Source: Anaerolineaceae bacterium
Lineage (GTDB): Bacteria; Chloroflexota; Anaerolineae; Anaerolineales; Anaerolineaceae
Length of the DNA stretch: 64,000 bases
Direction of reading: 5' to 3'
NCBI GenBank assembly: GCA_003524305.1
Contig: DQHW01000003.1
Location: 6,992-70,991 of the forward strand
Each line of letters begins with the position of its first letter. The stretch's first letter is position 1. Shown piece by piece: positions 35,350 to 43,837 of the stretch. A model generated the notes under the pieces. It was not told the DNA's origin and ran no database searches. It worked only from the letters and a program-made list of their open reading frames with translations. The translations under genes and the position numbers were made by a program.

Positions 35350-35892
35350 TTATGAACCGAACAGTTTCAAAATGGATGCGCCACCAAATGCGAAGAGCAG
35401 CATCTTGCCAACCTTGCCAATCCAACTCATTAAGAGGTAGCGCCATAAAGGCATTCTCAGCGCACCCGCCACCATGCCGGCCACATCAAAGACCGGGTTT
35501 GGCACAAAAGCCAAAACCAAAATGGTGATGTCACCGTATTTCTGCATCCAGCTTGAGACACGAACATACCATTTTTTGTTTTCAATCACGGCTTGTCCAC
35601 TAAACCCGGCCAGGTAGCCTGAAAGTTCACCAATTGTGGCGCCAGTCCCCGCAGCCAGCGCTACCCACCACGGATTGAAAACAGCGCCCATTGCAGATGT
35701 AAAAAGCACACCTGGCACAGGCAAGATCAAGGTGGCGTTAGAAAACATGGACAAGAAAAATATACCCGGATAGCCCAATGCGCCTAATTTTTGCACCTGG
35801 TCGCGATAAATAAAAAGTACCGCTGTCAAAGCGATGACGGCTGCCAATACAAGACCACGCACTAAATTGAGCCGCCAGCCCGTCAGCTTCAT
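35350..35892 (-). CDS. VTT/DedA-like integral membrane protein
   Basis: 180 residues with four to five hydrophobic segments. The pattern F-SNATLILPVPG, GATIGELSGYLAGF and FVPNPVFDVAGMVAGALRMP matches the VTT (SNARE-associated, DedA-like) fold with its re-entrant loops and conserved Gly-Glu and Phe-Pro. DedA/VTT proteins are linked to lipid-carrier flipping; this short member's job is unknown. It overlaps the uridine kinase stop by four bases (ATGA), so they are coupled. Confidence 0.8.
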   Translation of the reverse strand: MKLTGWRLNLVRGLVLAAVIALTAVLFIYRDQVQKLGALGYPGIFFLSMFSNATLILPVPGVLFTSAMGAVFNPWWVALAAGTGATIGELSGYLAGFSGQAVIENKKWYVRVSSWMQKYGDITILVLAFVPNPVFDVAGMVAGALRMPLWRYLLMSWIGKVGKMLLFAFGGASILKLFGS

Positions 35893-36533
35893 TCTTCTTT
35901 GTGTTCTTCTTTGAGCAGGGATTCAATACGCGCGATCACCATATCCATGGCAACAATGTTCAAACCGCCTTCAGGGATGATCACATCTGCATAACGCTTT
36001 GAGGGTTCAACAAATTCAAGGTGCATCGGTCTTACCGTGCTCATATATTGCTTGACCACGTTTTCGGTGGTGCGTCCGCGCTCGGTGATATCACGGTCCA
36101 GGCGGCGGATAAAACGGATGTCAGAATCGGTATCCACAAAGATTTTGACGTCAAAGAGTTCACGCAAACTCGCGTCGGCAAAAATGAGAATACCCTCCAC
36201 TAAAATCACTCGCCGCGGATCTACATGGATTGTGTCTTTTGTGCGGCTGTGGGTGGTGAAGTCATATACCGGCACTTCAACGGACTGCCATGCTTTTAAC
36301 TGCAATATATGATCGCGCAGCATTTCAGATTCAAGTGAATTGGGATGGTCAAAATTAACCAGGGCGCGCTGCGCAGGGGGCAAACCGGTAAGCTCACGAT
36401 AATAAGAATCATGCTGCAAGAAGGCAATGCGCTGCCTGCCGACACGCTTCAATACCATTTCAGCAACAGTGGTCTTGCCGGAGCCAGATCCACCGGCTAC
36501 ACCGATCACGAGGGGGGTTGATTTATTGGGCAT
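35889..36533 (-). CDS. udk: Uridine kinase
   Basis: Phosphorylates uridine and cytidine to the monophosphates. 214 residues with Walker A GVAGGSGSGKTT, QHDSYYREL, FDHPNSLESE, VPVYDFTTHSRT, VILVEGILIF, VDTDSDIRFIRRLDRDITERGRT and VEPSKRYADVIIPEGG. Length and motif order are standard. It is the first gene of a two-gene unit with the VTT protein. Confidence 0.95.
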   Translation of the reverse strand: MPNKSTPLVIGVAGGSGSGKTTVAEMVLKRVGRQRIAFLQHDSYYRELTGLPPAQRALVNFDHPNSLESEMLRDHILQLKAWQSVEVPVYDFTTHSRTKDTIHVDPRRVILVEGILIFADASLRELFDVKIFVDTDSDIRFIRRLDRDITERGRTTENVVKQYMSTVRPMHLEFVEPSKRYADVIIPEGGLNIVAMDMVIARIESLLKEEHKEE

Positions 36534-37013
36534 GGGCTAATTATAGTTGATACTGATGAAAAATATTCGTGATTGGGGATTAGTGATTAGGGAATAGTGA
36601 TTGGGGATTAGTGAATCACCGTGCGATTCGTTTTTGTTTTGAGAAAAAATCGAAAACGAAGAAAACGAATACTATTTAGGGTATATTTGCCTCCAAGATG
36701 AAAAAAATCAGCTTTGCGATTATTCTTTGGTCATTTATTGATAACCTTTTAGTTGGAAACGAATCATTCGTTTTTATGGACGAATACCTGGCTGTTACCG
36801 AAGATAGAAAATTTTTATTAAACAATTAGTGATTGATGATCTGTTATTGGTATTGGAAGCCAATCGAATTGGTTATATAAATTGTTTCAATGTATTTATA
36901 GAATATATATTCTATATTAAGTATAAACCCCCTGTCAAGTGTTTTGGGCATGATATTCGCTAGAATTACAGGTGCCATTTCGCCATACTGATTTAATATT
37001 TGACGAAAAAGGA
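36534..37013. other. AT-rich intergenic region with short repeats
   Basis: About 480 bases with no supported gene. It holds a direct-repeat run of GATTGGGGATTAGT-like steps (36571-36616) and several ATTCGTTTT/AAAACGAAT elements between 36625 and 36775, including the 17-base palindrome AAACGAATCATTCGTTT at about 36758. A 43-codon frame starts at 36698 but lacks a ribosome site. Confidence 0.6.
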
Positions 37014-37062
37014 TTGACAATATTTCATCACTTGATATAATTAGTTAGTAATGCCTAACTAA
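37014..37062 (+). promoter_or_regulatory. marR promoter with overlapping operator 1
   Basis: TTGACA (37014-37019), 16-base spacer, TATAAT (37036-37041). The inverted repeat TTAGTTAG-N6-CTAACTAA overlaps the last T of the -10 box and the transcript start. The ATG follows only two bases later, so the leader is very short. Confidence 0.88.
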
Positions 37063-37064
37063 TT

Positions 37065-37496
37065 ATGATGACCAACCTTGAACCTCTCGAAAAAGTAATT
37101 GAAACTGCCAGCAGTATTATGGCAGAAATGGAAGAACACGCCTTTCAGGATGAGCGTTTTTCTGAACTTTCGATGCGCCAGATGCTCTATCTCAACACGA
37201 TCATCCGCATGGGCCACCCAACCTTCAGCGATCTTGCCAGGGAATTAAAAGTCTCAAAACCGTCTGTAACCACCAACGTAGGGACGCTGATCAGAAAAGG
37301 CTATGTGGCAAAAATTCAAGACCATGAAGACCTGCGTACGTTTCACATTGTGACCACCCAAAAAGCGCTGGATTTTGATGAGTTACATCAAAACGTGCAT
37401 AAAAACCTTGCCCACCATTTAGCCGCCCAGCTAAACCCTGAAGAAATTAAACAGCTTGGGTCTCTACTGGCAAAAGCCTTTGACGGTATGAAATAG
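37065..37496 (+). CDS. MarR-family transcriptional regulator
   Basis: 143 residues with a winged helix-turn-helix (ATFSDLARELKVSKPSVTTNVGTLIRKGYV, from about residue 50) and a wing IQDHEDLRTFHIVTT, flanked by the dimerisation helices. It should bind the two TAGTTAG-N6-CTAACTA sites, one over its own promoter and one just before the next gene. No sensor cysteine is evident in the DNA-binding part; the ligand is unknown. Confidence 0.9.
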   Translation: MMTNLEPLEKVIETASSIMAEMEEHAFQDERFSELSMRQMLYLNTIIRMGHPTFSDLARELKVSKPSVTTNVGTLIRKGYVAKIQDHEDLRTFHIVTTQKALDFDELHQNVHKNLAHHLAAQLNPEEIKQLGSLLAKAFDGMK

Positions 37497-37510
37497 TTTT
37501 TTTACATATA

Positions 37511-37531
37511 TAGTTAGTTTAGCCTAACTAA
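37511..37531 (+). promoter_or_regulatory. MarR operator 2, before the methyltransferase gene
   Basis: TAGTTAG-TTTAGC-CTAACTA: same arms and same six-base spacing as operator 1, between the marR stop and the methyltransferase ribosome site (AAAGGAG). Confidence 0.85.
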
Positions 37532-37545
37532 TAAAGGAGAAATTC

Positions 37546-38103
37546 ATGGTACAAAACGAATCAAACTTCACCTGCCCCTGGTGGCTGCTCTTCACTTTCG
37601 ACAACCCTATGCGGAAATTGATTCACAATCCCAACAGAATCCTGCGTCCGTATGTCAACGCCGGTAACAAGGTTATGGATATAGGCTGCGGTATGGGTTA
37701 TTTTTCACTGGAACTCGCCAGGCTGGTCGGACCAAATGGCAAAGTCATTGCCGCGGATTTGCAGCCTGAAATGCTTGCCGGTCTTGAAAAGCGGTCAAAC
37801 AAAGCAGGGCTACAATCCGTAATTCAACCGCACCTTTGTACACCAAAAATGATCGGCGTCACCGAACCGCTGGATATGATTTTTGCTTTTTGGATGGTGC
37901 ATGAAGTCAGCGACCGAACCGCCTTTATGCAAGAACTTTATAGTCTGCTAAAGCCGGATGGCATTTTATTTATTGTGGAACCGATCATCCATGTCACACG
38001 AAAAAACTTTGAAACCACACTCGATCTCGGCTGCGAAATTGGATTTTCAGAGATATCCCATCCACAAGTGGCAATCAGCCGTTCGGTCATTTTTCTAAAA
38101 TAG
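37546..38103 (+). CDS. Class I SAM-dependent methyltransferase (MarR-controlled)
   Basis: 185 residues. Motif I VMDIGCGMGYFSLELA (near residue 43), motif II KVIAADLQPEML and a FWMVHEVSDRTAFMQELYSLLKPDGILFIVEP post-I block. The closest general type is the UbiE/arsenite-methyltransferase-like small-molecule group. No cysteine set of ArsM is present. It is the first gene after operator 2 and heads a run of three closely spaced genes. Confidence 0.85.
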   Translation: MVQNESNFTCPWWLLFTFDNPMRKLIHNPNRILRPYVNAGNKVMDIGCGMGYFSLELARLVGPNGKVIAADLQPEMLAGLEKRSNKAGLQSVIQPHLCTPKMIGVTEPLDMIFAFWMVHEVSDRTAFMQELYSLLKPDGILFIVEPIIHVTRKNFETTLDLGCEIGFSEISHPQVAISRSVIFLK

Positions 38104-38133
38104 TTAATCCAAAAAGAAGGTAATAAAACGAAA

Positions 38134-38742
38134 ATGAATAACAATACCATCCCATTATCCAAAAAATTCTTTCCCGGCCTTCTGCCGCTGGTAGGACAAA
38201 AACAATACGAACGTATGCTCAACCGTTATTATGATTTGTATGCCAACCGTGATATGCCTGAAAACCCCATACTTAAACATCATTTGGTTCAAGGCATCCT
38301 GCCCGGTTTAGCCTATTACCAGATTCTCAGGGAAGATGGCAAATTAAAGGAATCCGCTTTGGAAAAGATCAACCAGGCATTTGAGACGATTTATGCCGGC
38401 AATATCAGGTCTTTTCAGAAAATTGGAAAAATCCCCTTTATTTACGGCATTCTGCGTCTGTATATCAAAACCGCCATGCGTGAATATCCCGCGGCCGGAT
38501 GGGATATGGACTGGCAGCAGGTGGATGGAGACGCCATCCGTTTCAGGATGAATACCTGTTTCTACTTCAACACCCTCTCGGGTTACGGCGCCCCGGAATT
38601 GACCGCTTCTTTTTGCAGGGTGGATGATCTGATCTACGGCAGCATGTCTGCCCATGTTCTCTGGCAGCGGACGCAAACCATCGCCCGCGGCGCGGATTAT
38701 TGCGACTTTTGTTTTGCCAATGCCAAAAGGGCAGTCAAATGA
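38134..38742 (+). CDS. L-2-amino-thiazoline-4-carboxylic acid hydrolase-like protein
   Basis: 202 residues resembling the ATC-hydrolase family: an N-terminal helical part with a YYDLYANRD-like region, and a C-terminal part with MNTCFYFNTLSGYGAPELTASFCRVDDLIYG and the ending TIARGADYCDFCFANAK, which has the conserved GADYCDF motif. The founding enzyme opens the thiazoline ring of ATC on the way to cysteine. Many family members sit in other small operons with unknown substrates, so only the fold is assigned. It lies 30 bases after the methyltransferase and overlaps the next gene by four bases. Confidence 0.75.
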   Translation: MNNNTIPLSKKFFPGLLPLVGQKQYERMLNRYYDLYANRDMPENPILKHHLVQGILPGLAYYQILREDGKLKESALEKINQAFETIYAGNIRSFQKIGKIPFIYGILRLYIKTAMREYPAAGWDMDWQQVDGDAIRFRMNTCFYFNTLSGYGAPELTASFCRVDDLIYGSMSAHVLWQRTQTIARGADYCDFCFANAKRAVK

Positions 38743-39689
38743 AAATACTGATCTACGGTGCAGGCGTGCTGGGCAGTTTATATGCCGCCCGATTCTTCCA
38801 ATCCGGTTACGATGTCACCCTGCTTGCGCGCGGCAAGCGATATGATGAAATCAATGAAAAAGGTGTCATTCTGGAAGGTGCACTTTCAAAAGAATGTACT
38901 GTCAGCCGGGTTCCGGTTTGCAAAACACTTGATGCCAACGAGAATTACGACTTGATCATCGTGCTGGTACGCGCCGACCAGACCGCTGAACTTCTGCCTG
39001 TGTTGGCTGCCAACCGGAATTCAAAGAACATACTTTTCATGGTCAATAATCCCAACGGATACAATGAATGGATCAATTCTGTTGGCAGAGAACGATTGTT
39101 TTTGGGGTTTGCCGGCGCTGGCGGCACGCGAAAAAATGGCGTGGTGACATATCACGTTGTCTCACCCATTTTGCAGCCCACCACCCTGGCTGAGCTGGAC
39201 GGTACAAAGACAAATCGTATCAAACAAATTGCAAAGATTTTTGAGAATGCGGGTTTTGCCACCGCCATCAGCAGCAATATGGAAGCCTGGCAAAAGACAC
39301 ACGTTGCCTGGGTGTCACCGGCGGCTAACGCCATCCTGGCAGCCGGTGGGGATGGCAAAACGCTTTCGCAGAGAGCTGATCTCTTAAACTTACTGGTGGA
39401 TGCCATCCATGAAGGGTTTGCAGTGCTGCACAAACTGGGCGTTCCTGTGACGCCAAAAAAGATGAAGATCATCACGGCCATGCCCAAAGGGCTGACACGA
39501 TTCATTTTCAAACAGTGGAGTAAAACACAGCACTTCGACACCATTGCCACCCGTCATACCCTGGCAGCTTACAATGAAATGAAGCTGCTCTCAGAAGATT
39601 TTCAAGCCATCGCCAGGTCTGCGAACATCCCCACCCCGGCGCTGGATCAACTGCATCAATACATGCTGGATTGTTCGCAGCAGAAATAG
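38739..39689 (+). CDS. Ketopantoate reductase-like NADPH-dependent oxidoreductase (ApbA/PanE family)
   Basis: 316 residues. The N-terminal Rossmann fold has MKILIYGAGVLGSLYAARF (GxGxxG) and TLLARG. The C-terminal ApbA helical domain has WQKTHVAWVSPAANAI, with a Lys at the position of the catalytic one, and HEGFAVLHKLGVPV. It lacks the strict NKLxxN signature of true PanE, so it may reduce a different 2-oxo acid or imine. The start codon overlaps the previous stop (ATGA at 38739), so I reject the longer frame from 38700. Other panBCD genes are absent, which supports a special role in the MarR operon. Confidence 0.82.
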   Translation: MKILIYGAGVLGSLYAARFFQSGYDVTLLARGKRYDEINEKGVILEGALSKECTVSRVPVCKTLDANENYDLIIVLVRADQTAELLPVLAANRNSKNILFMVNNPNGYNEWINSVGRERLFLGFAGAGGTRKNGVVTYHVVSPILQPTTLAELDGTKTNRIKQIAKIFENAGFATAISSNMEAWQKTHVAWVSPAANAILAAGGDGKTLSQRADLLNLLVDAIHEGFAVLHKLGVPVTPKKMKIITAMPKGLTRFIFKQWSKTQHFDTIATRHTLAAYNEMKLLSEDFQAIARSANIPTPALDQLHQYMLDCSQQK

Positions 39690-39825
39690 AAGAAATCCAC
39701 AATTAATCCCATAGATGGAATTACTGATTTTTGGATCTTCCAACTTGTGTTTTTGTCTTTGAAATAGCGTGAAATTAACTTAGGCAAACAAGTACGCAGA
39801 CAATAAACTAAAGGTCAACCCCCAG

Positions 39826-39859
39826 ATACCGGGAATCTTGAAGTGCAGATTCCCGGTAT
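39826..39859 (+). terminator. Hairpin after the MarR-controlled operon
   Basis: ATACCGGGAATC (39826-39837) pairs perfectly with GATTCCCGGTAT (39848-39859), with a ten-base loop and a weak T-rich end. Probably the operon terminator. Confidence 0.65.
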
Positions 39860-39872
39860 TTCTATCAGGTGC

Positions 39873-39930
39873 AGACCCCCGCGGTTTTGATTGACAGAAG
39901 AAGTCTAGATAATCAAACCGCGGGGGTCTT
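39873..39930. repeat. Long inverted repeat, possible terminator or cruciform
   Basis: AGACCCCCGCGGTTTTGATT (39873-39892) is nearly the reverse complement of 39911-39930 (one bulged T), with an 18-base loop. The plus strand continues GATTTTATG. It is the second strong hairpin within 100 bases. The whole gap 39690-40029 holds no gene. Confidence 0.7.
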
Positions 39931-40029
39931 GATTTTATGAGAACACATATTTTCAACATGCATCCAACAGAGGAAATACTTCTTTACGCATAATGATAGA
40001 ATTAACTCTAAAAGTTGATTGAGGTTCAA

Positions 40030-40476
40030 ATGATATTTGACATGCTTACCAATTCGTATCTTTATACCGATATATCTGCGAGAATGGATAGAGCCTTTGA
40101 TTATTTAAACCTCACCGACCTGGCAAAACTGCCCGTCGGACGCATTAACCTGGACGGCGACCACGTTTATGTGCTGGTGCAGGAATACACCACCAAAGCG
40201 CCCGAGGAAGGCAAGTGGGAATCTCACCGCCGCTACCTGGATTTGCAGTATATGCACAGCGGCTGCGAGCGCATTGACTTTGCACTGGTTGATACGATGA
40301 AATTGGGAGGGTATGCTGAGGATCGTGATTTTCAAGCCATGACCGGCACAGGCAACCCCCTCACGCTGGTGCCTGGTTCGTTTGCGGTCTTCTTTCCGCA
40401 GGATGCACACATGCCGGGATTGGCAGTTGGTAAGCCTTCATGGGTGAAAAAGGTGGTGGTTAAGTGCGAGTTATGA
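40030..40476 (+). CDS. YhcH/YjgK/YiaL family protein
   Basis: 148 residues with the family's cupin-like signature: DGDHVYVLVQEYTTK, WESHRRYLDLQYMHSGCERID and VPGSFAVFFPQDAHMPGLAVG ... VKKVVVK, which keeps the metal-ligand His residues. Members are linked to anomerase or lyase steps on unusual sugars and to EbgC-like subunits. The precise reaction is not known. The ATG at 40030 has GAGG six bases before it; a TTG at 40015 is less likely. Confidence 0.85.
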   Translation: MIFDMLTNSYLYTDISARMDRAFDYLNLTDLAKLPVGRINLDGDHVYVLVQEYTTKAPEEGKWESHRRYLDLQYMHSGCERIDFALVDTMKLGGYAEDRDFQAMTGTGNPLTLVPGSFAVFFPQDAHMPGLAVGKPSWVKKVVVKCEL

Positions 40477-40554
40477 TTTTCACATTGAGGCCTTATTCGT
40501 CGATCGGACAATTCTCCAATCTCTATTCTCGGCTCTCGGTTCTTAAATAAAAAG

Positions 40555-40627
40555 AGCCACCACAGGGGGTCGAACCCTGGACCTACCACTTACGAAGCGG
40601 TCGCTCTGCCAACTGAGCTATGGTGGC
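40555..40627 (-). tRNA. tRNA-Thr (anticodon CGT)
   Basis: The minus strand gives a complete cloverleaf: acceptor GCCACCA/TGGTGGC, D arm GCTCAGTTGGCAGAGC, anticodon stem ACCGC/GTGGT around loop TTCGTAA (anticodon CGT), a five-base variable region (AGGTC) and T arm CAGGG-TTCGACC-CCCTG. It has 73 bases with discriminator T. CCA is not encoded. Confidence 0.95.
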
Positions 40628-40689
40628 GTATAATTAGCAACGCGACGCAAATTATATCAGCACCCCCGCTGAAAAGGCAAGGAAATCAC

Positions 40690-41937
40690 TTGAACATCGC
40701 GATGCTTTCTTATCACACCTGTCCGCTGGCAACCCTGGGCGGCAAAGACACCGGCGGCATGAACGTGTATGTCGCTGAACTCACCCGCCAGCTTGGCGTG
40801 GATGGCATCCACGTGGATGTGTTTACCCGCTCTCAAGACGAACATGTGCCGCATGTAGTGCATTCTCTCGGCTACGGCAACCGCGTGGTGCACGTGCCCG
40901 CCGGGCCTGAAAACCCCCTGCCCAAACCCGAACTGGCCACTTACATCCCCACCTTTGTGGAAAATATCAAACGCTTTGCTGCCGAAAAAGGTATTCACTA
41001 CGACCTGATTCACAGCCACTACTGGATGTCTGGTATCGCTGCAGAAATGCTCAAAGCCGAATGGAAGGTGCCGGTGATTCAGATGTTCCACACGCTGGGA
41101 TTAATGAAGAATCGCATTGCCCAATCCCCCGAGGAGATGGAAGGAGATTATCGCATCAACGGTGAACGCCAGGTGATGCGCATGGCGGACCGCATTGTGG
41201 CGGCCACGCAAGCCGAAGAAGCCCAATTGGAATTCCTCTACGGTGTGGATGATCAAAAGATCGTTATCATCCCGCCGGGGGTAGATGTCAGCCGCTTCTA
41301 CCCCATCCCGGATGACGAGGCCAAGGAAGCCATCGGCCACACCGGCTGCCCGCGTCTGCTGCTCTTTGTGGGGCGGATTGAACCCCTCAAAGGTGTGGAT
41401 ACGCTCATCCGCGCGCTGGCCATCGTCCGTGAATCGGGCGTGCTCGAAAAACAGTGTTATTCGCTGGCCATCATAGGCGGGGACCCTGAAGCCCCCACTG
41501 AAAATATGACGGCTGAAATGACCCGCCTGCGAGCCTTGTGCACCGAACTCAATATGGAAGACCTGGTGCTCTTTTTAGGCAAACGCGCTCAAGACACCCT
41601 GCCCTATTACTATTCCGCGGCTGATATATTAATCATGCCATCCTATTATGAATCCTTTGGCATGGTGGCGCTTGAAGCCATGGCTTGCGGCACCCCCGTG
41701 ATTGCCTCGCAGGTGGGCGGACTGGCTTTTTTGGTGCAAGATGGCATCACTGGTTTCGTCGTCCCCGGCGGCGACCCTTGCGTGTTGGCCAAGGCGCTAA
41801 CCAAGCTCATCCAACAGCCTGAACTGCGTTCACGGCTTGGCAAGCAAGCCGCCGAGTATGCAAGTTGGTACAGTTGGGATAAAATATCTACACGCATCAG
41901 AGGTGTGTATGAAGAATTGCTCAGCCCCAGCAGTTGA
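40690..41937 (+). CDS. GT4 glycosyltransferase (MshA / sucrose-phosphate-synthase-like)
   Basis: 415 residues, GT-B fold. N-terminal YHTCPLATLGGKDTGGMNVYVAELTRQL is the acceptor and donor loop pattern of D-inositol-3-phosphate glycosyltransferase and sucrose synthase relatives. It is followed by HSHYWMSG, VIIPPGVD, the core FVGRIEPLKGVDTLIRA and the EX7E motif in SYYESFGMVALEAMACGTPVIAS. It uses a nucleotide sugar, most likely UDP-glucose or UDP-GlcNAc. MshA itself is an actinobacterial mycothiol enzyme, so that name is not assigned here. The start is TTG at 40690 with AAGGAAA upstream. Confidence 0.88.
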   Translation: MNIAMLSYHTCPLATLGGKDTGGMNVYVAELTRQLGVDGIHVDVFTRSQDEHVPHVVHSLGYGNRVVHVPAGPENPLPKPELATYIPTFVENIKRFAAEKGIHYDLIHSHYWMSGIAAEMLKAEWKVPVIQMFHTLGLMKNRIAQSPEEMEGDYRINGERQVMRMADRIVAATQAEEAQLEFLYGVDDQKIVIIPPGVDVSRFYPIPDDEAKEAIGHTGCPRLLLFVGRIEPLKGVDTLIRALAIVRESGVLEKQCYSLAIIGGDPEAPTENMTAEMTRLRALCTELNMEDLVLFLGKRAQDTLPYYYSAADILIMPSYYESFGMVALEAMACGTPVIASQVGGLAFLVQDGITGFVVPGGDPCVLAKALTKLIQQPELRSRLGKQAAEYASWYSWDKISTRIRGVYEELLSPSS

Positions 41938-41946
41938 ATTTTAATT

Positions 41947-42570
41947 TTAGAAAAACAGAAAAGTAAACAACACGCTGAAGTAAAGCGCCAACCCGCCGTA
42001 TTTGCGTTCAAGGCTGTTGCGGCTGCGCATCACAATCCACCAGATGCTGGCCAGAATGCCTAGAATGCCAAGATAATGCACCGATGCATAAGCCTGGGCC
42101 ATGATCTGCGGCCAAACCCCGGCGCGATCAAGGGTGGCCAGGTAAATACCGCCGATCCAGTTCAGCAAAAAAGTCAGCAGGGTAAAACGACCGCCCACGT
42201 TTAAGACATTTTTCCACAATACAAGTGTCAAAAGCGCAACACCCGCCCAATAGATAATCCCGGCTTTACTTACCCATCCCCAGCCTGGAATCTCGGGCAG
42301 ATAGCGGGTCACCTGCCATAAAAGCGCTCCGGCAGCCATACCGCACCAGGCTTTTTGCCTGTCTTCAAAACCGTGATTGAAAGAACGGTAAATGTAAAAA
42401 AGGGATAATAACAGCAAGACTGCCAGCAAGCCAACCACACCCCAAATGCCGAGATGCGTCTTGAGCGGAATGAAAGCCAGGGATGTTAAAACCACAAAAG
42501 CCAGCAGTTTTAGCGCGCTGCCCAACCCATCTGCAATTTTACTGACCGATTCCGTGACAAATCCGTTCAT
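41947..42570 (-). CDS. Integral membrane protein of unknown function
   Basis: 207 residues with about six hydrophobic helices separated by short loops; a Trp-rich stretch (PEIPGWGWVSKAGIIYWAGVALL) lies mid-protein. I do not recognise a family. The ATG at 42570 has GGGG upstream and is preferred over a GTG at 42603. It ends ten bases from the convergent GT4 gene. Confidence 0.65.
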   Translation of the reverse strand: MNGFVTESVSKIADGLGSALKLLAFVVLTSLAFIPLKTHLGIWGVVGLLAVLLLLSLFYIYRSFNHGFEDRQKAWCGMAAGALLWQVTRYLPEIPGWGWVSKAGIIYWAGVALLTLVLWKNVLNVGGRFTLLTFLLNWIGGIYLATLDRAGVWPQIMAQAYASVHYLGILGILASIWWIVMRSRNSLERKYGGLALYFSVLFTFLFF

Positions 42571-42646
42571 AGTGCCCCGCCGTAGAATGGTTTCGATTCT
42601 CACTATATTAACGAAAAATAATCAAATGAGTTGCGCGGGTTGGTGG

Positions 42647-43831
42647 TTACTTTCCGAGTTTGTGGCCTCGTTTGACAGTGCCTTTGCCGTAGCGTTCGCG
42701 CAGGTCATCCAGGGCATCCAGCAGACGGCGTTCTTTGTCGGTGGGTGTCTCCCACAAAGACATTTGGTGTGTCGTCTCCACCAGGTCCGCACCGCCGACG
42801 CCGATCAATCTGACCGGCTTGCCACTTTCCCATATGGAACGAAACAAGGTTTCGACATTTGAATAGATGACGCCATCCTGATCGGTGGGCTGCGCCAAAG
42901 ACACCTGCCGGGTATGGGTGCTGAAATCTGACCAACGGATCTTGAGCCGCACCACCCTGGCACAATAACCCTCCTGCCGAAGCTGGTAACCCACGTGCGC
43001 TGACAGGTCTTTGAGGGTCTGACGCAGAAAGATGGGGTCAGTGGAATCTTTGGAGAAAGTGGTTTCCTGGCTCATGGATTTAACATCCCGTTCAAGCGAG
43101 ATCGGACGGTCATCAATGCCGAGGGCATGATCATAAAGTTCAAATCCGTACTTGCCAAACAACCTTTCCAACTCGGCTTTAGACCTTTTGGGAATATCGC
43201 CCAGCAGACGGATTCCTGCGTCGTTCAAAGCCTTTTCCATCTTGGGACCAACACCCCACATCGCCTTGACGGGCAATGGAGCCAGGAAATCAGCCTCTCC
43301 GCCGTTTGGAACCATAAGTATGGCCCTGGGGTAGCCACAGCCTTTGTTACGCGCCTTACCGGTGTCTGTGGCAATCTTGGCGACAAGTTTGTTGCTGGCT
43401 ACTCCGATAGAGCAAGGCAGCCCTGTTTTCTCGAGCACATCGGCTTGCAGACGACGGGCAATGGATTCACCGTCTTCCGGCAGATCAGTCACATCCATGA
43501 AGGCTTCATCCACCGAGACCTGTTCGACCAGACCAGTGAGCTGATGTACGATATCCATAACTTCACGAGATTTTTCACCGTACTCTCCATGCCGCCCTGA
43601 GATAAGCACCAGATTCGGACAAAGCTTTAAAGCCTGTCCGGTGGGCATGGCTGAATGAACTCCAAATTGACGCGCCGCGTAAGAACAAGTTGAAATGACG
43701 CCGCGATGCTCCGCCCTCCCGCCTACGGCAAAAGGTTTGCCTGCCAAAGAAGGATCTTTCAGTTCCTCGACAGCGCAAAAAAAGGCATCCAGGTCAAGAT
43801 GCAGAATCTTTCGAAAACGGATTGTGCTCAC
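42647..43831 (-). CDS. dinB: DNA polymerase IV (Y-family translesion polymerase)
   Basis: 394 residues. Palm motifs LHLDLDAFFCAVEEL (first metal Asp) and VSVDEAFMDVT (Asp-Glu), CSIGVASNKLVAKIATDTGKARN, the helix-hairpin-helix MWGVGPKMEKALNDAGI and the little-finger domain to the end. No clear clamp-binding QxxLF tail is visible. The start is GTG at 43831, six bases after TAAAAT, and a LexA-type box overlaps the promoter, suggesting SOS control. Confidence 0.95.
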   Translation of the reverse strand: MSTIRFRKILHLDLDAFFCAVEELKDPSLAGKPFAVGGRAEHRGVISTCSYAARQFGVHSAMPTGQALKLCPNLVLISGRHGEYGEKSREVMDIVHQLTGLVEQVSVDEAFMDVTDLPEDGESIARRLQADVLEKTGLPCSIGVASNKLVAKIATDTGKARNKGCGYPRAILMVPNGGEADFLAPLPVKAMWGVGPKMEKALNDAGIRLLGDIPKRSKAELERLFGKYGFELYDHALGIDDRPISLERDVKSMSQETTFSKDSTDPIFLRQTLKDLSAHVGYQLRQEGYCARVVRLKIRWSDFSTHTRQVSLAQPTDQDGVIYSNVETLFRSIWESGKPVRLIGVGGADLVETTHQMSLWETPTDKERRLLDALDDLRERYGKGTVKRGHKLGK

Positions 43832-43837
43832 AACATT

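Noticed and set aside
36698..36829. 43-codon frame starting MKKISFAIILWSF in the gap before marR
   Set aside because: It has no ribosome site and lies among AT-rich repeats; the hydrophobic start is easily produced by chance.
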